64,000 nucleotides of DNA, taken from Cellulophaga sp. L1A9. Its GTDB lineage: Bacteria; Bacteroidota; Bacteroidia; Flavobacteriales; Flavobacteriaceae. Under the pieces are notes generated by a model. The model searched no databases and was not told the DNA's origin. It saw only the letters and a list, made by a program, of their open reading frames with translations. Below are positions 16,646-25,505 of the stretch, in pieces. The position numbers and the translations under genes are program-made. Numbering within the stretch: the first letter of the stretch is position 1; each line of letters opens with the position of its first letter. The DNA lies in contig NZ_CP047027.1 of the NCBI RefSeq assembly GCF_009797025.1, positions 1,550,001-1,614,000 of the forward strand, given 5' to 3'.

Positions 16646-17535
16646 GTAAAAGAACATTAGCATTATTAGCCGCTTTTGGCGCTACTTTTATCTATGGAAT
16701 TAACCATACGATTGCAAAAGAAGTAATGCCTACTTATGTGCAACCTTTTGGTTTTATTTTTTTAAGATTGATAGGCGCCACCTTTTTATTTTGGTGCATG
16801 ACACCTTTCATACCTAATGAAAAAATTGAACGAAGTGATTGGGGCCGGTTTCTTATTTGCGCTATTGCCGGAATGGGGATTAACATGCTTTCCTTTTTTA
16901 AGGGCTTAGAGCTATCTACACCAATAAATAGCGCTGTACTGATCACCGTTACACCTATTATTGTTGTAGTATTATCGGCATTATTTATCAAAGAAAAAAT
17001 AACGTGGCAAAAAGGAGTAGGAATTTTTATTGGCTTAATTGGTGCGCTCACCTTAGTGCTTTTTGGAGCAGAAAATAGAACCGATGCTAAAAATATCCCT
17101 TTAGGTAATTTCCTGTTTATTATAAATTCACTTTCTTACGGAATTTACCTTATTCTAGTAAAAAAACTACTCACAAAATACCATCCTTTTGGCGTTCTAA
17201 AATGGTTGTTTCTAATAGGAACACTCATCAGTTTACCCTTAACCTTACCAGACTTTTTAGAAATACAATGGGCCGATCTTCCTTTTAATATTCTAGGAGC
17301 AATTGCTTTCGTAATTCTAGGAACTACTTTTTGCACCTACTTATTTAATGGATTTGCATTGACACAATTAAAAGCGACCACGGTAGGTGCATTTGCATAT
17401 TTACAACCACTTATTGGCGTAGTCTTTGCCATTGTATCTGGCAAAGACAAATTAAACATGCTTAAGCTTACAGCAATGGTATTAGTGCTTTTAGGGGTGT
17501 ACTTGGTAAGCAAAAAAGTTAAACCAAGTCTTTAG
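16642..17535 (+). CDS. EamA/DMT-family transporter
   Basis: This 297-residue inner-membrane protein has about ten hydrophobic helices in two repeated EamA halves (roughly 5-140 and 155-290), as in drug/metabolite exporters such as RhaT and YdcZ relatives. The start is TTG at 16642, overlapping the arsC-like stop in TTGA. No ATG is available near the first helix. The substrate is unknown. The 3' end overlaps the convergent thioesterase gene by 17 bases. Confidence 0.88.
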   Translation: MSKRTLALLAAFGATFIYGINHTIAKEVMPTYVQPFGFIFLRLIGATFLFWCMTPFIPNEKIERSDWGRFLICAIAGMGINMLSFFKGLELSTPINSAVLITVTPIIVVVLSALFIKEKITWQKGVGIFIGLIGALTLVLFGAENRTDAKNIPLGNFLFIINSLSYGIYLILVKKLLTKYHPFGVLKWLFLIGTLISLPLTLPDFLEIQWADLPFNILGAIAFVILGTTFCTYLFNGFALTQLKATTVGAFAYLQPLIGVVFAIVSGKDKLNMLKLTAMVLVLLGVYLVSKKVKPSL

Positions 17536-17995
17536 GAATTTTTACAAATTTCCGCGTATCCTCTTTTGTCAAAACTCTAAAGTTATCTGGCTTTTCTGCA
17601 TTATTAAAAGCGGCTAAGAAGTCATCCGAAAGTGCTGTTAGGCTTCTTGTTTTTAAATTTATCCAAGCCCCCATCATTTCACAATGTGCAAAATTCCTTC
17701 CCTTATCATCATAGAAATTATGATGAAATTCGAAAAATTTTCCATCTTCACTCATCCCTACCACTTCCATTGAAACCCTAACAGGTTTTCCTATAAAAGC
17801 CTCTTTAAAATAATAAATATGCTCATAAAACACTACAGGACCAATTTCATGTGCTGCCATTGTTTTATGTGTAAAACCTAATTCCATCAAATACGCCATA
17901 CGCGTATGACTCATAAAGTTTAAATATGCCGAGTTCGCAAGATGTCTATTGGCATCTACGTCACTCCATCGAATTTCAAAATCTTTTAAATACAT
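17519..17995 (-). CDS. Hotdog-fold acyl thioesterase
   Basis: This 158-residue single hotdog domain of the 4HBT/FadM-YbgC type opens with IRWSDVDANRHLANSAYLNFM. It has the D-x-x-x-H arrangement in which the aspartate is catalytic in this family. It should hydrolyse acyl-CoA or acyl-ACP in the cytoplasm, with the chain length unknown. Its last 17 bases overlap the end of the DMT transporter gene in the opposite direction. Confidence 0.85.
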   Translation of the reverse strand: MYLKDFEIRWSDVDANRHLANSAYLNFMSHTRMAYLMELGFTHKTMAAHEIGPVVFYEHIYYFKEAFIGKPVRVSMEVVGMSEDGKFFEFHHNFYDDKGRNFAHCEMMGAWINLKTRSLTALSDDFLAAFNNAEKPDNFRVLTKEDTRKFVKIPKDLV

Positions 17996-18114
17996 CCTGT
18001 AAAGTTTTTTTGTTATGCATGCATAATAATCGTAAAAATACCATAGTTTTGATAAATCAAGGAAAAAAAGTCCTAAAATATTGTAGTATTTTTATAGTAT
18101 CAAAATCTAATCTT

Positions 18115-19089
18115 ATGGATCAAAAGCCGTCGTTCATCAAAAATTTATCGCTACCAATTGTTGCTGCCCCAATGTTTTTAATATCTGGACCGCAATTAGT
18201 CATCGAATGTTGTAAAAATGGTGTTGTAGGTACTTTTCCTGCATTAAACCAAAGAACCAGTGAAGGATTCGAAGAATGGATAATAGAAATAAAGACAGCT
18301 TTAGCAGATTTTGAAAAAGAAACTGGAAAAAAAGCAGCCCCTTTTGGCGTTAACCTTATTGTACACCCAACCAATCCAAGGTTAGAAGCTGATGTAAAAT
18401 TGTGCGTAAAACATAAAGTTCCATTAATCATAACTTCCTTAGGAGCTGTATCTCAAGTTGTAGATGCCATTCATAGTTATGGTGGAATTGTATTTCATGA
18501 TATTATTAAAAAGAGGCATGCAGAAAAAGCAGCAGAAGCAGGTGTAGACGGGTTAATTCTTGTGTCTGCTGGCGCAGGGGGTCATGCAGGAACCATCAAT
18601 CCGATGACTTTAGTTGCCGAAATAAAAAAATTCTTTCATAAAACTATTTTACTTTCTGGCTGCATTAGTACCGGAAGAGATGTTGCATCAGCATTACAAA
18701 TGGGAGCAGATCTGGCCTATATGGGCACCCGTTTTATTAATACTACGGAAAGCAAAGCTACTGATGAATACCGAAAAATGATTATTGATGCTGGCGCCAG
18801 TGATGTGGTTTATACTGCATCTATTTCTGGGGTACATGCCAACTTTTTAGCCGCTAGTTTAAAAGCTGCTGGGATTACAGAAGAAGATTTAAAGAAAGAT
18901 GTAAAAATTGATTTTGGAAAAGAATTAGATACTGAGGCTAAAGCTTGGAAAACAATATGGTCTGCAGGCCAAGGTGCAGCCATGATTGATGATGTTGAAC
19001 CTGTAGCAGAACTAATTTCTAAACTTAAAACTGAATTTAAAGCTGCCATTGAAGAACAAATTAAAGTTCTAGAAGTATATCCGAAATAA
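18115..19089 (+). CDS. Nitronate monooxygenase-like FMN enzyme
   Basis: This gene encodes 324 residues from the ATG at 18115 (MDQKPSFIKNLSLP). The open frame reaches further upstream, but that part overlaps the thioesterase gene and lacks family sequence. It is a TIM-barrel FMN protein with the NMO/2-nitropropane-dioxygenase signatures PIVAAPMFLISG, SAGAGGHAGT (phosphate loop) and GADLAYMGTRFI. Such enzymes oxidise nitronates such as propionate-3-nitronate. Related proteins include enoyl-ACP reductase FabK, so the substrate is not certain. It is followed after 6 bases by the YheT-like hydrolase gene. Confidence 0.88.
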   Translation: MDQKPSFIKNLSLPIVAAPMFLISGPQLVIECCKNGVVGTFPALNQRTSEGFEEWIIEIKTALADFEKETGKKAAPFGVNLIVHPTNPRLEADVKLCVKHKVPLIITSLGAVSQVVDAIHSYGGIVFHDIIKKRHAEKAAEAGVDGLILVSAGAGGHAGTINPMTLVAEIKKFFHKTILLSGCISTGRDVASALQMGADLAYMGTRFINTTESKATDEYRKMIIDAGASDVVYTASISGVHANFLAASLKAAGITEEDLKKDVKIDFGKELDTEAKAWKTIWSAGQGAAMIDDVEPVAELISKLKTEFKAAIEEQIKVLEVYPK

Positions 19090-19095
19090 AAAAAT

Positions 19096-20055
19096 ATGCC
19101 CTTAGTAACCTCTACGTACAACCCACCCATTTTATTTAAAAACGGACATTTATCCACCATTTATTCTGGTATTTTTAGAAAGATAGATGGGGTTGTACAG
19201 GAAAGAGAACGCATTACTTTATTTGATGATGATTTTCTAGATCTTGATTGGAGCTTTACCGCACAAAAATCCACTAAAGTTATTATTCTAATTCATGGCT
19301 TGGAAGGCAGTGCTCAAAGACCGTATATAACCGGTAGCGCTAAGCTTTTTAATCAAAACGGTTATGATGCTTGCGCTATTAACTTGAGAAGCTGTAGCGG
19401 TGTCCCCAATAACTTATTCCGATCATATCATTCTGGAGCAACAGAAGACCTAGAAGCTGTAATTCAACATCTATTAAAGAATAAATCATACACAGACATT
19501 TACATTAATGGCTTTAGTCTTGGTGGAAATTTGACTTTAAAATACTTAGGAGAAGATCGCATCATCCCCAAAGAAATTAAAGGAGCAGTAGCTGTTTCTG
19601 TTCCCTGTGACCTCTATAGTTCATTAAAGCAATTATTGCGCCCTAAGAATGCATTATATGCTGCGAGATTTAAAAAACATTTGGTAGAAAAACTACGGGC
19701 AAAGCAAGCACTTTTCCCTGATAAAATTTCAGATATAGATATTGCTAGTATTAAGACACTAAAAGATTTTGATGACATTTATACGAGTAGAGCCCATGGG
19801 TTTACAGACGCTATAGATTATTATACCAAATCTAGTTGCCTACAATTTTTACCCAATATTAAAATTCCAACACTGATTATAAATAGCAAAAATGATTCCT
19901 TTTTAGGTCCAGAATGCTACCCATATACCGAAGCTGAAAAAAATAAAAAACTTTTTCTAGAAACCCCAAATTTTGGTGGTCACGTAGGTTTTTATGGCGT
20001 TAAAAATACGACCTACACAGAGAAAAGATGTTTAAATTTTTTGAATGAACTTTAA
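19096..20055 (+). CDS. YheT-like alpha/beta hydrolase
   Basis: This 319-residue alpha/beta hydrolase has the layout of the YheT/EMB8 family: N-terminal NPPILFKNGHLSTIY, oxyanion loop LIHGLEGS, nucleophile elbow NGFSLGGN (Ser141), late aspartate in NSKNDSF and histidine in FGGHVGF. It is a predicted cytoplasmic carboxylesterase or lipase with no known physiological substrate. It is cotranscribed with the nitronate monooxygenase-like gene (6-base gap) and followed by a cytochrome gene after about 50 bases. Confidence 0.9.
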   Translation: MPLVTSTYNPPILFKNGHLSTIYSGIFRKIDGVVQERERITLFDDDFLDLDWSFTAQKSTKVIILIHGLEGSAQRPYITGSAKLFNQNGYDACAINLRSCSGVPNNLFRSYHSGATEDLEAVIQHLLKNKSYTDIYINGFSLGGNLTLKYLGEDRIIPKEIKGAVAVSVPCDLYSSLKQLLRPKNALYAARFKKHLVEKLRAKQALFPDKISDIDIASIKTLKDFDDIYTSRAHGFTDAIDYYTKSSCLQFLPNIKIPTLIINSKNDSFLGPECYPYTEAEKNKKLFLETPNFGGHVGFYGVKNTTYTEKRCLNFLNEL

Positions 20056-20104
20056 TAATAAGTTAGAATACTTATCTTAGTACATTAATTAACTCAGTTT
20101 AGAA

Positions 20105-20584
20105 ATGAAAAGAATAGTTGGCATTTTAGCGTTATCAGTACTTTTAGCTAGTTGTGGTGAAAAAAAAGAAGAAAAAAAAGATGGTTTTGAAATGAACCGA
20201 GCCAAAACAGAAAAGAAAACTGAAGTTACAAAGGAAGAAGTTCCTGTAGATATGGACAATGACGGTATTGGTCCTTTTAAAAATATTTCTTTCCCTGCAG
20301 AGATAGATACTGAATTGGCTGCCAAAGGTGAAGCTAAATATAGTGGAATTTGTACGGCATGTCATATGCCCAATCAACGATTAATAGGCCCTGCTTTATC
20401 TGGTGTTTACGAAAGAAGAAATCCTTCTTGGGTCATGAACATGATCATCAACCCAACAGAAATGATAAAAGAAGATCCAATCGCAAAAGCATTACTTAAA
20501 GAATATAACAATGCTATAATGCTTGATAATAAATTATCTGAAGACGATACACGAGCTATTGCCGAGTATTTAAGAACTTTATAA
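20105..20584 (+). CDS. Lipid-anchored class I cytochrome c
   Basis: This 159-residue lipoprotein has the lipobox LASC (Cys17). A highly charged Lys/Glu linker follows (18-50). The C-terminal cytochrome c domain has the single heme site CTACH at 83-87 and a likely axial Met in AIMLDNKLSEDDT. The fold resembles small electron-shuttle cytochromes that pass electrons to terminal oxidases in the periplasm. It stands alone between the hydrolase gene and the TPP riboswitch. Confidence 0.9.
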   Translation: MKRIVGILALSVLLASCGEKKEEKKDGFEMNRAKTEKKTEVTKEEVPVDMDNDGIGPFKNISFPAEIDTELAAKGEAKYSGICTACHMPNQRLIGPALSGVYERRNPSWVMNMIINPTEMIKEDPIAKALLKEYNNAIMLDNKLSEDDTRAIAEYLRTL

Positions 20585-20608
20585 TATACCTTATTAGCTA
20601 TATACATG

Positions 20609-20688
20609 TTCGTTAGGGGTGCTCTTTATGGGCTGAGAAATTACCCTTTGAACCTGATTTGTTTAATTACAACGAAGGGAAACGAGTA
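20609..20688 (+). promoter_or_regulatory. TPP riboswitch (THI box)
   Basis: The conserved TPP aptamer elements occur in order: AGGGGTGC, GGCTGAGAAATTACCC, GAACCTGAT, then AATTACAACGAAGGGA. Lined up with the E. coli thiM aptamer, the P4 pair CTGG/CCAG is replaced here by TTGT/ACAA, a compensating change. P1 closes with TTCGTT against AACGAG. An AT-rich hairpin (20693-20700 with 20710-20717) follows without a T run, so control may act on translation of thiD. It is expected to lower thiD expression when thiamin pyrophosphate is abundant. Confidence 0.93.
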
Positions 20689-20755
20689 ATGCTAAATAAC
20701 AACATACCTGTTATTTAAGCAGCCGTTCCTTTTGTGACAAAACCTTTGCACAACA

Positions 20756-21568
20756 ATGGCTCTAAAAAAATTTAACACGGTACTATCCATTGCAGGAAGC
20801 GATTCAGGAGCCGGTGCTGGCATCCAAGCAGATTTAAAAACGATTAGTGCTTGTGGCGGTTACGGTACCTCTGCAATAACAGCACTCACGGCACAAAACA
20901 CCCTTGGCGTTTTTGACATTCACCCCATTCCTACACTACATTTAAAAAAACAAATTGAAGCCATTCTTGATGACATTGGAGCCGATGCCGTTAAAATTGG
21001 TATGCTTCACGGCTCAGAATCTATACGAACTGTAGTTCATTGCTTAAAAAAGTACCCTATAAAAAATATTGTTGTAGACCCTGTAATGGTTGCCAGCTCA
21101 GGAGATTCCTTATTAGAGGATAACGCCATTGCCGTCTTGAAAAAAAAACTCTTCCCAATGGCTAGGCTAATTACTCCTAACATTCCAGAATGTGAGTTAT
21201 TACTAGACGAACAAATAAATGAAAAATCAGATTTAAAAGCATTAGCTAAAGCATTAGGCAGACAACATAACACCTCTGTTTTATTAAAGGCCGGTCATTT
21301 GCAATTAGACCTCTTAACTGATGTTTTTTACAACAATGAAAATGACTCCCTACTTATGTTAAGTTCAAAAAAAGTAGCTTCTAAAAACACCCATGGAACT
21401 GGTTGCACACTTTCGTCTGCTATTGCCACTTTTTTAGCGCAAGGAAATTCTTTAGAAGATGCCGTAAAAAAAGGAAAGAATTATTTAGAGCTTGCCATTA
21501 TAAAAAGTAGAAGCCATATCCTTGGAAAAGGATATGGCCCACTACATCATTTTTATGAATTCTGGTAA
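20756..21568 (+). CDS. thiD: Hydroxymethylpyrimidine (phosphate) kinase
   Basis: This 270-residue ribokinase-fold enzyme phosphorylates HMP and HMP-P for thiamin synthesis. It shows SIAGSDSGAGAGIQADLKT at the N-terminus, VVDPVMVASSGD in the middle and the C-terminal anion hole KNTHGTGCTLSSAI. The TPP riboswitch directly upstream confirms the pathway. It is alone here, without thiC, thiE or thiG, so the rest of the pathway must be elsewhere, or only salvage occurs. Its end lies 3 bases from the convergent SulP gene. Confidence 0.96.
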   Translation: MALKKFNTVLSIAGSDSGAGAGIQADLKTISACGGYGTSAITALTAQNTLGVFDIHPIPTLHLKKQIEAILDDIGADAVKIGMLHGSESIRTVVHCLKKYPIKNIVVDPVMVASSGDSLLEDNAIAVLKKKLFPMARLITPNIPECELLLDEQINEKSDLKALAKALGRQHNTSVLLKAGHLQLDLLTDVFYNNENDSLLMLSSKKVASKNTHGTGCTLSSAIATFLAQGNSLEDAVKKGKNYLELAIIKSRSHILGKGYGPLHHFYEFW

Positions 21569-21571
21569 TCT

Positions 21572-23200
21572 TTATTCATCATAATTAAAACCATCTGCAA
21601 CTACTTTGTATTTAGGGTCTTCTAAAACATTCACATCTACAATATCATCTGCCGTAGCTAATAGTTTAATACAATCTTTACTCAAGTGCTTTAAATGTAA
21701 TTTCTTCCCAGCATTTTTATAACGTTCTGAAAGTTTGTTGACTGCTTCAATCCCAGACATATCTGCAATACGGCTGTCTTTAAAATCTATAACTACTTCT
21801 TCAGGGTCATTTGCAACATCAAACTTTTCTGTAAAACCAGTGGTAGAGCCAAAGAATAATGGGCCAAATATTTCATAGGTTTTAACACCGTTTTCATCTG
21901 TACTTTTTCTAGCTCTAATTCGTTTTGCATTTTCCCAAGAGAAAGCAAGAGCAGATATAATAACTCCGATAAATACCGCTATTGCTAAATCGAAAAACAC
22001 AGTTATTGCTGATACTGCTATTAGAACAAAGGCATCAGATCTAGGAATTTTCTTCAATATTCTAAAACTAGACCATGCAAACGTTTCTATAACCATCATA
22101 AACATCACCCCAATCAATGCTGCTATTGGAACTTGTTCAATATAGGTATCTGCAAACAAAATAAAAGAAAGTAAGGTTAATGCCATTACAATACCTGACA
22201 AACGGCCTCTACCCTTAGCGTTGATGTTAATTACCGTTTGGCCAATCATACCACAACCACCAGTACCTCCTAGTAATCCACTAGCGATGTTCCCCATTCC
22301 TTGTGCGACACATTCTTTATTACCTCTACCGCGACTATCTGTTAATTCATCGACCAAATTCAAGGTCATTAAACTTTCAATTAATCCAACGCTAGCGGCT
22401 AAGAAAGCATAAGGCAAAATGAAGGTAAAAGTATCTAAATCAAAGGGTAACAATTGCCATAACTCTTTATTCGGAGTCGGAAATTCACCACTTAAACCAT
22501 CTCCACCACCTTCTCTAATATAAGAACCTACAGTGGTTACATCTAAATCTAAAAGAATAGCTCCAAACGTAGTTATCAAAATAGCCGTTAGTGCAGCAGG
22601 AATTTTTGTGGTAAGCTTAGGTAAAAAATGAATTATACCCATCGTAAAAAGCACCAGCCCAATCATTAGGAATAACTCAGGACCGTGCATAAATACACTC
22701 ATATATTTCTCAACGGCATCAGGGTCTGTATTTGGCACCTTATGACTAAACATTTTAACTTGAGCCATAAATATTACAATGGCTAAACCGTTTACAAATC
22801 CCATCATTACGGAATGCGGTATTAGACGAACAAAGCGGCCTAATTTTAAAACTCCGGCAAATATTTGTATTAACCCCATTAAAATAACGGCTCCTAATAA
22901 ATAATAGTAGCCCATATTTTCCACAGGGATATCAAACTCTAAACCTCTTACATGACCTTCTTTAATTAGGTTCACGAAAATTACAGCTACAGCACCCGCA
23001 GCTCCAGAAATTAACCCTGGTCTACCTCCAAATATTGCAGTAATTAATCCTATTATAAATGCTCCTGATAATGCAACTAAAGGATCTATGTTTGCCACAA
23101 AAGCAAAAGCAACCACTTCTGGAATCATCGCTAGAGACACAGTAACTCCTGCGAAAAAATCGTTTTTAGGATTTGAAGTAAGTTTTTTAATAAAATTCAT
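21572..23200 (-). CDS. SulP-family anion transporter with STAS domain
   Basis: This gene encodes 542 residues from the ATG at 23200, chosen because a -33/-7 promoter lies just upstream and the extra 22 codons of the longer frame are not conserved-looking. It has about 12-14 membrane helices and the SulP signatures AMIPEVVAFAF and GLIESLMTLNLVDE, with GGTGGCGMIGQTV in the core. The C-terminal STAS domain (from about 430) keeps the ADMSG loop. SulP proteins move sulfate, bicarbonate or other anions. The substrate here is unknown. It is one of three SulP genes in the window and the only one away from carbonic anhydrase genes. Confidence 0.92.
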   Translation of the reverse strand: MNFIKKLTSNPKNDFFAGVTVSLAMIPEVVAFAFVANIDPLVALSGAFIIGLITAIFGGRPGLISGAAGAVAVIFVNLIKEGHVRGLEFDIPVENMGYYYLLGAVILMGLIQIFAGVLKLGRFVRLIPHSVMMGFVNGLAIVIFMAQVKMFSHKVPNTDPDAVEKYMSVFMHGPELFLMIGLVLFTMGIIHFLPKLTTKIPAALTAILITTFGAILLDLDVTTVGSYIREGGGDGLSGEFPTPNKELWQLLPFDLDTFTFILPYAFLAASVGLIESLMTLNLVDELTDSRGRGNKECVAQGMGNIASGLLGGTGGCGMIGQTVININAKGRGRLSGIVMALTLLSFILFADTYIEQVPIAALIGVMFMMVIETFAWSSFRILKKIPRSDAFVLIAVSAITVFFDLAIAVFIGVIISALAFSWENAKRIRARKSTDENGVKTYEIFGPLFFGSTTGFTEKFDVANDPEEVVIDFKDSRIADMSGIEAVNKLSERYKNAGKKLHLKHLSKDCIKLLATADDIVDVNVLEDPKYKVVADGFNYDE

Positions 23201-23226
23201 TTCTTGTACTAATTTTTTTGAAGTTG

Positions 23227-23253
23227 CAAAAGTACCACTTTTCAACTGCGCAA
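23227..23253 (-). promoter_or_regulatory. Promoter of the SulP gene
   Basis: Reading the minus strand: TTG (23253-23251), a 16-base spacer and TACTTTTG (23234-23227), 26 bases before the ATG at 23200. The spacing is at the short end for Bacteroidota. Confidence 0.5.
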
Positions 23254-23343
23254 TACTACCTATCACTAATTATAACATTATTAACAGATTAGCCCTTTTC
23301 TTTTTAATAATTCCTAAATAAATCTGAAAGAAATATATGAAAA

Positions 23344-23377
23344 AAACCGCTGCAAAGGCTTATCCTTACAGCGGTTT
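23344..23377. terminator. Terminator after the duplicated-domain lipoprotein gene
   Basis: AAACCGCTG (23344-23352) pairs with CAGCGGTTT (23369-23377). On the minus strand the stem is followed by a T run (the A tract at 23341-23346), so it ends transcription of the lipoprotein gene upstream of the SulP promoter. Confidence 0.85.
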
Positions 23378-23403
23378 AAACAACCTACCAACTAAAAATT
23401 CTT

Positions 23404-24324
23404 CTATTTTTTCTGTCTTGTTACATTCATTACAGGGTTTGAAACCTTGACTCTCTTTTTGGTCTTTGCGGCATCACTAGACTTTAAGTATTCTATATAT
23501 CCTTTTCCTTTAAATTCATAAGTGGTTCCACTATCAGGGTGGTATAATTCTATAGTGCCATCATTTATTACATACAACTCAAAATAATCATCTCCAATAA
23601 AATCATAACTCAAGGTTAATGCTTTAAGTGAAGCATCATTTGCTACATCATACACTTGGTAATCTCCTTCAAAATCCCATTGTAAATTATTAAAATTAGT
23701 ACCAGGACCATCTATAGACGACCTAAAGAAATCTCCATTATCGCCTGATAAAAATTGTAAAAAATTCTCATTATCAAAATCATTTATTGCTCCAACCTGA
23801 CTCGTATATACTTTTTCCCATGCAACATACTCCTGTAAGAAATACTGAATATTCTCGTAGAAAACCATATCGTAATCAAAATTACTACGCTGATACCCTT
23901 TTAAGAAATAAGAAGTATCTGTGCCTCTATGATATAGTTCTATGGTAGCGCTATCTACTACAAAAACATCTAGATCCCAATAACCATCTACATCATGATC
24001 TATTTCTAACACACCACGAACGCCATTATAGACCCCAACATCTATACCAAATCCGTTTCCAGATTTACCAATACCTACTAGGTTATTATTAGCGTACAGT
24101 GTTCCATTAACAAAAGAAACGGTAAATGCTCGCTGTAAAAATGAAATTTCTCCATTTCCTAGGGTAGCGTTAATATCTACATACCACAAATCTTTTGATG
24201 CAAGAACCTGGTTAACATTAAAAACTGGTTCTTCAATAAAACCATCTTCTACAATTACTTCTGTATAACATGAAGAAGCTAATAATCCTAGGAATACAAA
24301 TCCGAATAGTAATTTTATTTTCAT
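23404..24324 (-). CDS. Lipoprotein with two internally repeated beta domains
   Basis: This gene encodes 306 residues with a lipoprotein signal peptide (ASSC near residue 19). The mature protein holds two similar units. The first ends DLDVFVVDSATIELYHRGTD then SYFLKGY. The second ends ELYVINDGTIELYHPDSG then TYEFKGKGY. Each looks like an eight-stranded, lipocalin-like beta unit of about 120 residues. No function is recognised. It is monocistronic with its own terminator, and its C-terminus is basic (KKRVKVSNP). Confidence 0.75.
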   Translation of the reverse strand: MKIKLLFGFVFLGLLASSCYTEVIVEDGFIEEPVFNVNQVLASKDLWYVDINATLGNGEISFLQRAFTVSFVNGTLYANNNLVGIGKSGNGFGIDVGVYNGVRGVLEIDHDVDGYWDLDVFVVDSATIELYHRGTDTSYFLKGYQRSNFDYDMVFYENIQYFLQEYVAWEKVYTSQVGAINDFDNENFLQFLSGDNGDFFRSSIDGPGTNFNNLQWDFEGDYQVYDVANDASLKALTLSYDFIGDDYFELYVINDGTIELYHPDSGTTYEFKGKGYIEYLKSSDAAKTKKRVKVSNPVMNVTRQKK

Positions 24325-24420
24325 AATTTAATATTTTATGGTTGCTAAGCATAAAACAATTCTCGTGCCAAGATTTTCACAACCCTGATTATCATCATGT
24401 TATATTATCCTGATTTTGAC

Positions 24421-24428
24421 TAATTTTG
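24421..24428 (+). promoter_or_regulatory. Possible -7 box of gpsA promoter
   Basis: TAATTTTG matches TAnnTTTG, 67 bases before gpsA. No well-spaced TTG is found upstream. Confidence 0.35.
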
Positions 24429-24495
24429 CAGGAGACAGAAAGGTTTTTTAAAACCTTGGAAAAATACAATACTTTAATTTTTTAAAGATTGAATT

Positions 24496-25497
24496 ATGAA
24501 TAGAGATTTGAAATTTGCCGTTTTGGGTGGTGGTAGTTGGGCAACTGCAATTGTAAAAATGTTAACAGAAAACGTGGATAGCCTTCAGTGGTTTATGCGA
24601 AATACTGATGCTATTGAGCATATTGAAACTCAGGGACACAATCCTAATTATCTAAGTTCTGTAGAGTTTAATACAAAGCAATTGCACTTAACCAACGATA
24701 TTAATACAGCGGTTACCAATGCTGATATTATCATCTTTGTAATTCCGTCTGCTTTCCTAGAAACGGAACTGTCTAAACTTACCGTTTCCTTAAAAGGTAA
24801 GACTTTATTTTCCGCTATTAAAGGAATTGTCCCTGAAACTGGATTAATCGTAGGAGAGCATCTGCATAAAAAGTATGGAATTGCATACAAAAATATAGGT
24901 GTAATTAGTGGCCCTTGTCATGCAGAAGAAGTTGCTTTAGAACGTTTATCTTACTTAACCATTGCCTGTGGTGATTTAAGTAAAGCTGAAATTGTTGCAG
25001 AACATTTGAGTAGCGACTACATTAAAACAAAAATTTCTGATGATATTATCGGTACAGAATATGCTGCTATGTTGAAAAACATCTATGCTATTGCTGCTGG
25101 AATTGCACATGGTTTAGGTTATGGTGATAATTTCCAAAGTGTCCTTATGAGTAATGCTATTCGGGAAATGAAGCGCTATATAAAAAGAGTACACAGCATG
25201 AAACGCAACATTAACAACTCTGCCTATCTAGGCGATTTATTAGTGACGGGTTATTCTGTTTTTAGTAGAAACCGAATGTTCGGAAACATGATAGGAAAAG
25301 GCTACACGGTAAAAAGCGCTATGATGGAAATGAAAATGGTTGCCGAAGGGTATTACGCTACTAAAAGTGCATATAAATTAAATAATGATCGTAAAAAGAA
25401 GTCTAAAACACCTATTTTAGATGCTGTATATGAGATACTTTATAATGATAAAAACGCTAAGAAAGTATTTAAAGATTTAACTGATAAATTGGATTAA
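24496..25497 (+). CDS. gpsA: Glycerol-3-phosphate dehydrogenase [NAD(P)+]
   Basis: This 333-residue enzyme reduces dihydroxyacetone phosphate to sn-glycerol-3-phosphate for phospholipid synthesis. The Rossmann motif is GGGSWATAI near residue 11. The active-site stretch ISGPCHAEEV, the catalytic-lysine region EYAAMLKNIYAIAAGI and the C-terminal domain are complete. It is a single gene ending 8 bases before the convergent pbpC gene. Confidence 0.95.
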   Translation: MNRDLKFAVLGGGSWATAIVKMLTENVDSLQWFMRNTDAIEHIETQGHNPNYLSSVEFNTKQLHLTNDINTAVTNADIIIFVIPSAFLETELSKLTVSLKGKTLFSAIKGIVPETGLIVGEHLHKKYGIAYKNIGVISGPCHAEEVALERLSYLTIACGDLSKAEIVAEHLSSDYIKTKISDDIIGTEYAAMLKNIYAIAAGIAHGLGYGDNFQSVLMSNAIREMKRYIKRVHSMKRNINNSAYLGDLLVTGYSVFSRNRMFGNMIGKGYTVKSAMMEMKMVAEGYYATKSAYKLNNDRKKKSKTPILDAVYEILYNDKNAKKVFKDLTDKLD

Positions 25498-25505
25498 TTG
25501 AGGAG

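Noticed and set aside
17926..18114. Upstream extension of the nitronate monooxygenase-like gene
   Set aside because: It overlaps the thioesterase gene start and is not conserved-looking. The family sequence starts at MDQKPSF.
20585..20608. Terminator between the cytochrome c gene and the TPP riboswitch
   Set aside because: No stem-loop was found, so read-through from the cytochrome gene into the riboswitch cannot be excluded.
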